From assembly GCF_900637665.1 (NCBI RefSeq), contig NZ_LR134386.1:5014501-5078500 (forward strand): a stretch of DNA of 64,000 nucleotides. Direction: 5' to 3'. The DNA is from Chryseobacterium nakagawai. GTDB lineage: Bacteria; Bacteroidota; Bacteroidia; Flavobacteriales; Weeksellaceae. The notes below the pieces were generated by a model that saw nothing but the letters and a program-made list of their open reading frames with translations, was not told the DNA's origin and did no database searches. Below, piece after piece: positions 17,866 to 26,229 of this stretch; within the stretch, counting starts at the first letter, position 1, and each line of letters opens with the position of its first letter. A program made the translations under genes and the position numbers.

Positions 17866-18037
17866 TGTGGATAACTTTATCTTAATCAATTAATGTTTAT
17901 TAAAAAATGTGGATAACTTTTTTAAACCTCTCTTAAACACTAAATAAATATTTAATAATCAACAATTTAAAACAAATAAATATCCACACAAAATTTTCCA
18001 CATCCAACAATAAATGTGAATAAATTTATGTGGATAA
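17866..18037. other. Dense DnaA-box cluster in AT-rich intergenic DNA
   Basis: The 410-base gene-free stretch 17782-18191 holds six DnaA-box-like sites. TGTGGATAA occurs at 17866-17874, 17908-17916 and 18029-18037. TGTGAATAA is at 18015-18023 and TTTTCCACA at 17994-18002; both fit the TTWTNCACA consensus. A one-mismatch ATATCCACA is at 17980-17988. The three perfect boxes extend to TGTGGATAACTTT. An extremely AT-rich run at about 17935-17980 could act as an unwinding element. Such arrays mark replication origins or DnaA-titration sites. The upstream genes and rpoC are oriented against a fork leaving here, so an oriC call is uncertain. Confidence 0.6.
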
Positions 18038-18191
18038 CTTTTTTATAGATCTATTATTGCCCCTTTATCTTGTGCAAAAACTGCTTATTTTCAAAGCCCA
18101 AAAAACACTAGACTTTTCATGTTTTTTATGATGTGTTCTATACAAAATGTATATTTTTACATCACACACTAATATCTATCATCAAAAGACT

Positions 18192-19187
18192 ATGAGAAAA
18201 ATAGTATTTGGAATTTTACTTTTCTTCTTTCAATGGGGCTTTTCACAAAACACTCCGTCTTATAAACATTTTAAGCATCATTCGATCTTCAAAAAGAATG
18301 ATACCATCAATTATTATGTTTATTCCCAAGAAGAGATCAACAGCACAACAGGAATTTTATTATTCATACATGGATCAGGAGCTTTCCCGATGTTTAACGT
18401 TACCAAAGACAAAAAAACAACATCAGTAGTTTCCACGATTCCTTTTGAGCTGGAAAAGCTTCCAAAAGATTATGCTTTTATCGTGGTGGCTAAAAAATGT
18501 GTCCCTTTCGTTACCATTAATCAAGAATACCATCCTTCAAAATGCTTTTATGAAAATGAATCCCTGGATTATAGAGTTTGGCAGTATGATCAGGTAATTA
18601 ACGACCTTAATAAAAAAATAAAAAATCCTAAAAATATAATTGCCATTGGACATTCAGAAGGCAGTGATGTAGTAGCGAAACTGGGAACTGTTAATAAAAA
18701 ACTAACACATGTCGGATTCTGGTCCGGAAGCGGAAACAGCCAATACAATGATTTTGCACTGATGATCAGAAAGGATGCAAGCGAAAAGAAAATTGATGAA
18801 AAATTGGCAGCTATGAAACTGGATAGTCTTTATGAAAAACTAACTGATATAGAAGCTCATCCGAATGATATCAATAAATTCTGGATGAATAATACCTATA
18901 AAAGATGGCATAAGTTTTCAGAACCCGCTGTTGAAAATCTCCTAAAAATAAATATTCCAGTATTTGTCGCCATTGGAACCCAAGACCAGGCAGTTCCTAT
19001 TGAGTCTTCATTAATCATCAAATCCGAATTTATCAGGAAGCACAAGAAAAATTTGACCTACAGAATATATCCGGATTACGACCATGGATTCGAAACGGTC
19101 CCTTCTAATCCTGATGAAGAACCACAAGATATGTGGATGAGCGTCTTCAGTGAATTTATGGATTGGGTTAAAAAAAATAAATCCTGA
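18192..19187 (+). CDS. Exported alpha/beta hydrolase
   Basis: The 331-residue protein has a signal peptide (MRKIVFGILLFFFQWGFSQ) and an alpha/beta-hydrolase fold. The oxyanion region is LFIHGSGAFP, the nucleophile elbow is GHSEGSD, the acid is probably Asp in AIGTQDQAVP, and the base is His in YPDYDHGFE. ATG 18192 is chosen over the in-frame ATG at 18147 because it opens the signal peptide. Substrate unknown; an ester or peptide of the periplasm is plausible. Confidence 0.8.
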   Translation: MRKIVFGILLFFFQWGFSQNTPSYKHFKHHSIFKKNDTINYYVYSQEEINSTTGILLFIHGSGAFPMFNVTKDKKTTSVVSTIPFELEKLPKDYAFIVVAKKCVPFVTINQEYHPSKCFYENESLDYRVWQYDQVINDLNKKIKNPKNIIAIGHSEGSDVVAKLGTVNKKLTHVGFWSGSGNSQYNDFALMIRKDASEKKIDEKLAAMKLDSLYEKLTDIEAHPNDINKFWMNNTYKRWHKFSEPAVENLLKINIPVFVAIGTQDQAVPIESSLIIKSEFIRKHKKNLTYRIYPDYDHGFETVPSNPDEEPQDMWMSVFSEFMDWVKKNKS

Positions 19188-19263
19188 CTCATTTTCATCA
19201 CTTAATATTTTGTAATTTAAACTACATAATATCAATCAAAAAGACCCTGTAAAAAATAAAACA

Positions 19264-20019
19264 ATGAGGATCATTAAAAGTTTATTCATCATCTTATTTT
19301 CTTTTATCATCTTAAGGTGTGGTTCTCAACACGCCAACAACTTTACAGCAAAAGAAATTTATAAATCTGAAAACCTCATCATTACGCAGATTTCAGAAAA
19401 TGCTTTTATCCATACCTCCTTTAAACAAACTAATGACTTCGGGAACGTCCCCTGCAATGGGCTTATTGTAAAAAACGGCACAGAGACCATTATTTTTGAT
19501 ACTCCTACAAACGACAAAAGTTCCGAAGAACTGATCCAATGGATCAATAAAACACTTCATGCTAAAATCAATGCTGTTATTCCCACCCATTTTCACGATG
19601 ACAGTTTAGGTGGCTTACAGGCATTTCACAATCATCATATTCCTTCTTATTCGTATTCTAAAACCATTGAATTAGCCCAACAAAATAATTTTGTGATTCC
19701 TCAAAACAGTTTTAGTGATTCCTTGATATTAAAAGTTGGGAATGAAAAAACGATTACTAAATTCTTCGGAGAAGGACACACAAAAGATAATACGGTAGGT
19801 TATTTTCCCAGTGAAAATATTCTTTTTGGCGGCTGTCTGCTAAAAGAACTGGAAGCCAGCAAAGGATATCTGGGTGATGCCAATGTTTCCACATGGTCTG
19901 CCACTGTTGAAAAAGTAAAAAAGGAATATCCCAATGTAAAAATTGTCGTTCCGGGCCATGGTGAATATGGAAATCATAAATTACTTGACTATACCATCAC
20001 CTTATTCAAAATTCAATAA
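19264..20019 (+). CDS. Subclass B1 metallo-beta-lactamase
   Basis: The 251-residue protein carries all subclass B1 zinc ligands. H109-F-H111-D-D113 is the HxHxD motif, H172 is in GEGHTKDN, C191 is in GGCLLK, and H232 is in VPGHGEYG. K194 and N207 match the substrate-binding Lys224 and Asn233 of B1 enzymes. These enzymes hydrolyse penicillins, cephalosporins and carbapenems in the periplasm. The signal ends in ILRC, an atypical lipobox that could anchor the protein. The HFHDDS motif differs from the HSHDDR that I recall for IND-type enzymes of Chryseobacterium indologenes, so it may be a distinct variant. Activity is not shown by sequence. Confidence 0.9.
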   Translation: MRIIKSLFIILFSFIILRCGSQHANNFTAKEIYKSENLIITQISENAFIHTSFKQTNDFGNVPCNGLIVKNGTETIIFDTPTNDKSSEELIQWINKTLHAKINAVIPTHFHDDSLGGLQAFHNHHIPSYSYSKTIELAQQNNFVIPQNSFSDSLILKVGNEKTITKFFGEGHTKDNTVGYFPSENILFGGCLLKELEASKGYLGDANVSTWSATVEKVKKEYPNVKIVVPGHGEYGNHKLLDYTITLFKIQ

Positions 20020-20124
20020 AAAAAGATATAAACAGACTCTAAAAAAGAAATAGTCTTCCTTTTTACAGGCTTTTTGTACCTTAGTTTCATAATCATTCGC
20101 ACACCAACATAAAATAAAATTTCT

Positions 20125-20901
20125 ATGGAAAAATATGCAGTTTCTTCAGATAGCCAAAAAATTCATTACAAGGAATCCGGAAACGGAAATACAGCCATAA
20201 TTCTAATTCATGGCTGGCTTGGAAATACTGAATGGTGGGATGACCAACAGAAATTTTTGGCTCCCAATTATCATATTATACAAATGGATCTCGCTGGACA
20301 CGGAAAATCTGATTCTGCCAGAAATGACTGGAATAGTTCCCGATACGCTGATGATATAAAAGCTGTAGCCGATGCAATAGAGGCTCAGGAAATTATCCTC
20401 GTTGGTCATTCAATGAGTGGTGCTTATGTTCTTGAAGCTTCTTTAAAGATTCCAAAAGTAAAGGCTTTGGTTTTGATAGACACTCTGAAAAACCTAGATG
20501 AATCTTATACTGAAGAACAGGTAGAAGAAATACTATCCATGTATCGTTCCGATTTTAAATATGCTGTAGAAAACATTCTTCCTCAATATCTTTTTGCAGA
20601 GCAGACACCGCAAGTTGTAAAGGAAAGATTACAAGAAGAGTTCCTTCAGAATGAACCTGAAAAAGCGATCAATGTACTCAAACCTTTATACGTAACAGAT
20701 TTCAGAAATATTGCAAAGCAGGTTCAGGTTCCTGTAATAGCCATTAATTCTGATACATCTCCTACTAGTCTCGAAAATAATCGTAAGTATTTAAAGGATT
20801 ACCATTATGTAACGATTACAGGAGTGGGCCACTATCCTATGCTCGAAAAACCAGGAGAATTCAATACGATTCTTGATGAAGTATTAAAAAAGTTAATCTA
20901 A
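20125..20901 (+). CDS. Alpha/beta hydrolase
   Basis: The 258-residue cytoplasmic protein has the classic fold: ILIHGWLGNTEWW at the oxyanion loop, MDLAGHGKSD, nucleophile S96 in VGHSMSGAY, and the catalytic His in TGVGHYPMLEKP. The cap region spans about residues 120-190. Such enzymes include esterases, haloperoxidase-like and C-C hydrolases; specificity cannot be told. The DUF2200 gene starts 19 bases downstream and is probably in the same transcript. Confidence 0.85.
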   Translation: MEKYAVSSDSQKIHYKESGNGNTAIILIHGWLGNTEWWDDQQKFLAPNYHIIQMDLAGHGKSDSARNDWNSSRYADDIKAVADAIEAQEIILVGHSMSGAYVLEASLKIPKVKALVLIDTLKNLDESYTEEQVEEILSMYRSDFKYAVENILPQYLFAEQTPQVVKERLQEEFLQNEPEKAINVLKPLYVTDFRNIAKQVQVPVIAINSDTSPTSLENNRKYLKDYHYVTITGVGHYPMLEKPGEFNTILDEVLKKLI

Positions 20902-20919
20902 ACATCCGATACAAAAGCC

Positions 20920-21270
20920 ATGCAGAATACAAGAATCTTCACCACAGCTTTTGCCAGCGTTTATCCACATTATATTCAAAAAGCAGAAAAAAAGGGACGG
21001 ACAAAATCTGAAGTTCATGAAATTATTCACTGGCTGACAGGCTATAATGAACAAGGACTTCAGGAACAATTAGATAATAAAAATGACTTTAGGACTTTTT
21101 TTGAACAAGCTCCTCAGATGAATCCTAATGTGTCATTAATCAAAGGTGTTATTTGCGGATATCGTATAGAGGAAATAGAAGATGAGCTGATGAGAAATAT
21201 CCGCTATCTGGATAAGTTGATTGATGAACTGGCCAAAGGAAAAAAGATGGAAAAAATATTAAGGGAATAA
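20920..21270 (+). CDS. DUF2200 family protein
   Basis: This 116-residue cytoplasmic protein matches DUF2200: [24 protein letters not shown] at the N-terminus, [14 protein letters not shown] in the middle, and [28 protein letters not shown] at the end. Full length for the family. The function is unknown. A helical C-terminus rich in charged residues suggests oligomerisation. Confidence 0.85.
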   Translation: MQNTRIFTTAFASVYPHYIQKAEKKGRTKSEVHEIIHWLTGYNEQGLQEQLDNKNDFRTFFEQAPQMNPNVSLIKGVICGYRIEEIEDELMRNIRYLDKLIDELAKGKKMEKILRE

Positions 21271-21397
21271 TTTTAGCTAACCTGTAATAATCACAACTAA
21301 AAACAAAAGACAGAAATAATTGCATACGTGATAGCAACATATAAAAATCAACATAAGCAGTTTGCAATTATTAAAAAAAACACACTTAAACACCTCA

Positions 21398-22351
21398 ATG
21401 AAAAACCTACAAAGAGAAGACATTCAGATCCTTAGCAGGCATAGCAACCTCAACGAAAAAGAAATTAACACTCTTCTTAAAGACCATATCTACAGCAACG
21501 AAGAAGCATGGCTAAAATTTCTTAAATTATTTCTTATCAGCCTGGGAATCGGGTTTACCGTATCCGGGATTATTTTCTTCTTTGCTTATAATTGGGCAGA
21601 GCTGCCAAAATTTGCTAAAATAGTACTTACGGAAGTACTGGTTATTGCAGCTACCGTCTTCGCATTATTGCCTAAAATTAATAACAATACCAGAAATATT
21701 ATTCTCACTGGAGCCTCAGCCCTTATAGGAGTTTTATTTGCTGTATTCGGTCAGATTTATCAAACCGGCGCAGATGCCTACGATTTCTTTCTGGCATGGA
21801 CTATTTTTATAACACTTTGGGTCATTATATCAGATTTTGCTCCTTTATGGCTACTGTATGTGGTTTTAATCAATACCACTCTTATTTTATATTCAAATCA
21901 AGTGGCCAAAGACTGGGATGACAGTATTATTATTCTTTTACTTTTTGTTCTTAATGCAGCTATTTTGATAGGCTCGATCCTGCTTTCTCATTATAAAAAA
22001 CTCAGCATTCCTAATTGGTTTACCAACATTCTATCTCTGGCCGTTGTGAGTGTATCCACCTTTGGACTTTGTCTTGATTTTGTTGATAGCCACAGAACAT
22101 TATTATCTTTTTTAATTCCACTTAGCATTGTTACTTACACTTTAGGAATCTGGTACGGTTTCAAAACAAAAAACAGTTTTTATTTTGCCATTATTCCGTT
22201 GAGTATTGTCATTATTATCTGCTCCTTGCTATTCAAAACAGGAGATAATGAAGCCATATTCTTATTGGTTTTCTTCTTTGTCATCGTGAGTATCACGTTC
22301 ATTATTAAAAATCTGATGAATCTTCAAAAAAAATGGAAAAATGAGAAATAA
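21398..22351 (+). CDS. DUF2157 membrane protein
   Basis: The 317-residue protein has a soluble N-terminal helical region (residues 1-45, DIQILSRHSNLNEKEINTLL) typical of DUF2157. About eight transmembrane helices follow, including FGQIYQTGADAYDFFLAWT between helices. It overlaps the next gene by 11 bases. The DUF2157, DUF4401-like and GDYXXLXY genes form a recurring trio in Gram-negative bacteria; the role is not established. ATG 21398 is preferred over an upstream in-frame TTG at 21362. Confidence 0.85.
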   Translation: MKNLQREDIQILSRHSNLNEKEINTLLKDHIYSNEEAWLKFLKLFLISLGIGFTVSGIIFFFAYNWAELPKFAKIVLTEVLVIAATVFALLPKINNNTRNIILTGASALIGVLFAVFGQIYQTGADAYDFFLAWTIFITLWVIISDFAPLWLLYVVLINTTLILYSNQVAKDWDDSIIILLLFVLNAAILIGSILLSHYKKLSIPNWFTNILSLAVVSVSTFGLCLDFVDSHRTLLSFLIPLSIVTYTLGIWYGFKTKNSFYFAIIPLSIVIIICSLLFKTGDNEAIFLLVFFFVIVSITFIIKNLMNLQKKWKNEK

Positions 22352-23411
22352 AGAAAATATCATAGAACTCATGAATCATCTTCGTACAGTAAGCAACAAA
22401 GAGATTCATTTTGATGAAGAAGCAATGATAGCTGATTATCAGGAAAAAGATACTAATCATCAATCATTATCTATCAAAATATTATCCATTTTTGGAGGAA
22501 TAATGGCCTGTCTTGCTTTTTTAGGTTTTGTTTTCATGATGCAGATTTTCGATTCACAAATAGGAGCAGGAATATTGGGAGTTATCTGTATTGCCGGATC
22601 TTCTTTGATCAGTAGAATATCAGGAAAAACCATCATAGATACCCTGAGTGTCTCTTTTTTCATTACCGGATTTTCACTGCTGGGTCTTGCCCTCTCTACG
22701 GAAGGGGATACTATTTATCCTGTATTCATAGCGCTTGCATTATGCACTTTATTTTTGGTACAAAGCTATATTCTTTCCTTCATTTCCATATTAATTATCA
22801 ACGGAAGCATATTTGCATTGGCTCAGGTCAACCATATTTATCATTTAACCTCTGCAATTATTATACTTCAGACGATCTTCACTACTTATCTGTTTCTTCA
22901 GGAACCAAAAATAATAACTAAGAGCAAAGTTCTATCTAAATTGTATGATCCGATTCGTACAGGAATGATTTTTTCATTTATATTGACCCTTGCATTTTTG
23001 GGATTTGGATCTTTTTTCCGTGTTACAGAATATTATTATGACTGGATAACGTCTGTTATGATTGTCATAACAATACTTTACGTGATATCTCTCCTGTTCA
23101 AAACATTACAGGTGACTAATACACTCTATAAAATCGCTATTTATGCATTAACGGTTCTGGTTTTATCACCCACCTTATTAACACCAACCATTGCGGGAGC
23201 TATTCTCATAATGCTGTTAAGTTTTTATACCCATTACAAAACCGGATTTGTTTTATCCATCATTGCCTTGATCTGCTTTATCGGAAGATTTTATTATGAC
23301 CTTCAATTTACATTGTTGACCAAATCCATACTTCTGTTTGGATCCGGGATTTTCTTTTTGGCAATGTATTTCTTCGCTCACAAAAAACTGACAGCTCATG
23401 AAAAAATATAA
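22341..23411 (+). CDS. Polytopic membrane protein, DUF4401-like
   Basis: The 356-residue protein has a short cytosolic N-terminus followed by about ten transmembrane helices. The position between DUF2157 and GDYXXLXY genes and the topology fit DUF4401. The stop overlaps the start of the GDYXXLXY gene by 14 bases, so the three are translationally coupled. No catalytic motif is seen. Confidence 0.75.
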   Translation: MRNKENIIELMNHLRTVSNKEIHFDEEAMIADYQEKDTNHQSLSIKILSIFGGIMACLAFLGFVFMMQIFDSQIGAGILGVICIAGSSLISRISGKTIIDTLSVSFFITGFSLLGLALSTEGDTIYPVFIALALCTLFLVQSYILSFISILIINGSIFALAQVNHIYHLTSAIIILQTIFTTYLFLQEPKIITKSKVLSKLYDPIRTGMIFSFILTLAFLGFGSFFRVTEYYYDWITSVMIVITILYVISLLFKTLQVTNTLYKIAIYALTVLVLSPTLLTPTIAGAILIMLLSFYTHYKTGFVLSIIALICFIGRFYYDLQFTLLTKSILLFGSGIFFLAMYFFAHKKLTAHEKI

Positions 23412-23886
23412 ATGGCTTATCATTATTTTCAACCTTGTTCTTTTATTAGTCTATTTCAATTATTCAGTCATGGAAAAAGAGACTTTATTAAAGAACGGAC
23501 AGCCTATCTTATTAAAATTAGCACCTGTAGATCCCCGTTCACTGATGCAGGGCGATTATATGACCTTACGATATGATATTTCCAATACTGTTAATGCTGA
23601 AAAGATTCCAAAACGCGGTTACTGTGTTGTAAAACTTGATCCGCAAGGCGTTGCTCAGCGGGTTCGTTTTCAAAAAGATGCCACTCCATTGAAAGCAGGC
23701 GAATACCTCATCAAATATTCTTCACCCGACGATTGGAGAATTAATATTGGAGCAGAATCTTTCTTTTTCCAGGAAGGACAGGCAGAAAAATATAATAAAG
23801 CCGCCTATGGAGGAATAAAAACAGACAAAGACGGAAATAGTCTGCTCATAGGATTATACGATGAACAGCTAAAACAGATCAAGTAA
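23398..23886 (+). CDS. GDYXXLXY domain protein
   Basis: The 162-residue protein has one N-terminal membrane segment (WLIIIFNLVLLLVYF) and a periplasmic domain with the signature GDYMTLRYDIS around residues 55-65. This matches the GDYXXLXY family, the third member of the DUF2157/DUF4401 trio. Function is unknown. A terminator at 23918-23946 closes the operon. Confidence 0.9.
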   Translation: MKKYKWLIIIFNLVLLLVYFNYSVMEKETLLKNGQPILLKLAPVDPRSLMQGDYMTLRYDISNTVNAEKIPKRGYCVVKLDPQGVAQRVRFQKDATPLKAGEYLIKYSSPDDWRINIGAESFFFQEGQAEKYNKAAYGGIKTDKDGNSLLIGLYDEQLKQIK

Positions 23887-23917
23887 AATCTATTCATATT
23901 AGAAAAAAACGCATACA

Positions 23918-23946
23918 AAATCCGCTCCTGTTATGGGAGTGGATTT
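23918..23946 (+). terminator. Rho-independent terminator after the GDYXXLXY operon
   Basis: Arms AAATCCGCTCC (23918-23928) and GGAGTGGATTT (23936-23946, with an extra G in the loop) pair with one wobble, followed by TTTAT. It ends about 150 bases before the riboswitch. Confidence 0.8.
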
Positions 23947-24095
23947 TTATTTAAAAAACCAATCAGCCATTGAAAATTCCTATCGAAAAACCCTTTCTCA
24001 TTTCAGAAAACTTTCCGAAATTAGCGGCTTGTGTATTAAATATTTTTAATGATATAAAAATTTAAATCAAAACATACAGTAAAACTTAGTATAAG

Positions 24096-24217
24096 TTTTC
24101 TTCGGGGCAGGGTGTAATTCCCTACCGGCGGTTACAGTCCGCGACTCCTTTCATTTGAAGGGACTGATTTGGTGAAATTCCAAAACCGACAGTTAAAGTC
24201 TGGATGGGAGAAGAAAA
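24096..24217 (+). promoter_or_regulatory. FMN riboswitch (RFN element)
   Basis: The core consensus of the RFN element is present: CTTCGGGGCAGGGTG, AATTCCCTACCGGCGG, TTACAGTCCGCGA, then GGTGAAATTCC, AAACCGACAGTTAAAGTC and TGGATGGGAGAAG. The outer P1 stem pairs TTTTCTT (24096-24102) with AAGAAAA (24211-24217). The element lies about 95 bases ahead of ribB. In this class FMN binding lowers expression of riboflavin genes. A weak imperfect hairpin around 24225-24256 could be the expression platform, but I cannot tell transcriptional from translational control. Confidence 0.95.
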
Positions 24218-24311
24218 TGAGACATACGGTAAGATCCTTCATGGGCTCTTGCGGTATTGTATTTCATTTCCATGTACCGAAGACTATTTTAACTTTTAAA
24301 AGTAAAATAAC

Positions 24312-24959
24312 ATGGAAAAATTATTAGAACAATTCGGAGCAACCTCCAAAGAACGTGTAGAAAAAGCACTTTCAACATTACAACAGGGAAAAGGTATTCT
24401 TTTAGTAGACGATGAAAACCGTGAAAACGAAGGTGACATCATCTTTCCCGCTTCCACTATTACAGAACAGGATATGGCACTTTTGATCCGCGAATGCAGC
24501 GGGATCGTTTGCCTATGCATTTCCGAGGAAAAAAGCAAGCACCTGAACCTTCGTCCGATGGTGGAAAACAACAATTCAAAAAATCAAACAGCATTTACCA
24601 TTTCTATTGAAGCCAGAGAGGGTGTAGAATCCGGAGTTTCAGCGAAAGACCGTGTAACAACCATCAGAACAGCTGTTGCAACAGATGCTATCGCTGAGCA
24701 TATTGCAAGTCCGGGACACGTATTTCCTCTGATCGCTAAAAAAGATGGAGTATTTGAAAGACGTGGACATACAGAAGGAAGTGTAGATCTTGTAAAGATG
24801 GCTAATCTTGGTGATGATGCCGTACTTTGTGAACTGACCAATGAAGACGGTTCCATGGCAAGACTTCCGGAAATCGTAGACTTTGCAATCAAAAAAGGGA
24901 TGAGTGTGGTAACCATTGAAGACATCCACGCCTACCGTACAATGATTATGAGTAACTAG
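24312..24959 (+). CDS. ribB: 3,4-dihydroxy-2-butanone 4-phosphate synthase
   Basis: RibB converts ribulose 5-phosphate to formate and 3,4-dihydroxy-2-butanone 4-phosphate, the four-carbon precursor of lumazine in riboflavin synthesis. The 215-residue protein has the metal/substrate motif [15 protein letters not shown] near residue 33, [22 protein letters not shown], and [15 protein letters not shown]. The active-site His is in GHTEGS and a Glu in [12 protein letters not shown]. It lacks a fused GTP cyclohydrolase II domain, so it is the monofunctional form. An FMN riboswitch precedes it and a strong terminator follows, so it is expressed alone. Confidence 0.97.
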   Translation: MEKLLEQFGATSKERVEKALSTLQQGKGILLVDDENRENEGDIIFPASTITEQDMALLIRECSGIVCLCISEEKSKHLNLRPMVENNNSKNQTAFTISIEAREGVESGVSAKDRVTTIRTAVATDAIAEHIASPGHVFPLIAKKDGVFERRGHTEGSVDLVKMANLGDDAVLCELTNEDGSMARLPEIVDFAIKKGMSVVTIEDIHAYRTMIMSN

Positions 24960-24985
24960 ACTTAGCCTTATTTAATACACAGAAT

Positions 24986-25010
24986 AACCGCCCAACACTG
25001 TTGGGCGGTT
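24986..25010 (+). terminator. Rho-independent terminator after ribB
   Basis: A perfect ten-base stem, AACCGCCCAA (24986-24995) with TTGGGCGGTT (25001-25010), has a five-base loop and a long T run. Confidence 0.95.
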
Positions 25011-25094
25011 TTTTTTATTTAATTATTTCATTAGAAACAACTTAATATAAAAATTATTTCATCTTTTTAACTAACTTTAATAAAAAATTTGACC

Positions 25095-26093
25095 ATGAAA
25101 AAATCTATCCTTTTTCTGTTGGGAACTTCTGCAATGTTTTCAGCTCAGATCACGCTTACAAAAGCATCCCATGATCCTATTCTCAATGATATTGTTGATA
25201 ATAAACTTGTTACCGGAACTGTGGATAACTCTGCAATCGGAGCCAATGTCGTCTTTTCAAACGGCAGTCTTACCTTGGGAACTGCTTTACCTATGAATTA
25301 TACAGCACCAACCGGTACTGAGATTAGCACTTTTCCTGGGTCTACTATTAAAATGTCTGACGGAACCAATACTATATTTTATAAAGCTTCTCCTACAAAG
25401 CTAGAAATTACAGGAGTTATAAATCCACAAGTCACTTTAAATTTAAGTATGGATAACGGAACTTATATCAATTATCCCACCACCTTCGGGCCCGCACAGA
25501 ATGATACTGCCAAAGGAACTTTCACTGCCTCTTTAGCCAGCGGAATATGCGTAGGCACCTTATCTACACAGGCTGATGCTTATGGCACATTGATTTTGAA
25601 TGGCCAGACTTACAACAATGTCCTTAGGGTAAAATTTGTACAAAATTTTAATTTACACTTACCTATCGACATAACATTTACTAATCCTTTAGGCTCTGTT
25701 ACCAATACCGCCTATTCGTATTATGATGCCACCCACAGATATCCATTGCTTAGCGCTACTACCGTCAATTTATCAGTACCTGGATTAGGGATCAATCAGA
25801 CGACTTCAAGTGCAGCTGCATTGAATATTGCTACACTAGGAGTAAATACTATAATTAAAAAAGAAAACTTTAGCATATACCCTAATCCTGCACAGGATTT
25901 TATCAGAGTTAAAGGAAATACAGATCAGTATTCAAAAGCGAATATTTACAGCTTGGATGGAAAACTTCTCAAAACAACTGATCTCAATTCCGGAAACATA
26001 CAGATCTCGGAACTTCCACCAGCGTCCTATTTTATTGAAGTAAGTGGAAAAAATCCTGAAACTAAGAAGAATATAAAATTCATCAAAAAATAA
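25095..26093 (+). CDS. T9SS-secreted protein of unknown function
   Basis: The 332-residue protein has a signal peptide (MKKSILFLLGTSAMFSAQ) and a type A T9SS sorting domain in the last 75 residues (FSIYPNPAQDFIRV, IYSLDGKLLKTTDL, LPPASYFIEVSG). The intervening 240 residues are strand-rich, Thr/Asn/Gly-rich and have no recognised catalytic motif, consistent with a surface adhesin or structural protein. A convergent TonB receptor gene lies downstream. The start is ATG 25095; the upstream in-frame TTG would add two residues. Confidence 0.8.
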   Translation: MKKSILFLLGTSAMFSAQITLTKASHDPILNDIVDNKLVTGTVDNSAIGANVVFSNGSLTLGTALPMNYTAPTGTEISTFPGSTIKMSDGTNTIFYKASPTKLEITGVINPQVTLNLSMDNGTYINYPTTFGPAQNDTAKGTFTASLASGICVGTLSTQADAYGTLILNGQTYNNVLRVKFVQNFNLHLPIDITFTNPLGSVTNTAYSYYDATHRYPLLSATTVNLSVPGLGINQTTSSAAALNIATLGVNTIIKKENFSIYPNPAQDFIRVKGNTDQYSKANIYSLDGKLLKTTDLNSGNIQISELPPASYFIEVSGKNPETKKNIKFIKK

Positions 26094-26100
26094 TACAAAA

Positions 26101-26129
26101 AAACTCGCTCACAGCTGTTGAACGAGTTT
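26101..26129 (+). terminator. Rho-independent terminator after the T9SS gene
   Basis: AAACTCG (26101-26107) pairs with CGAGTTT (26123-26129); the interior holds the ACAGCTGT palindrome and a T run follows. It separates the gene from the convergent TonB receptor gene. Confidence 0.75.
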
Positions 26130-26229
26130 TTTTATCCTTTTGGTCTAAAAGAAGTTCCCAAGGAATATCGATATCTCTTTTTACGCCTTTAAATAGCTTA
26201 CTACTTCCCACTCCCAGCTTCCTGACTTT

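Noticed and set aside
17782..18191. Firm oriC call
   Set aside because: The box cluster is strong, but the direction of rpoC and of the left-hand genes is against a fork starting here, so only a DnaA-box cluster is claimed.
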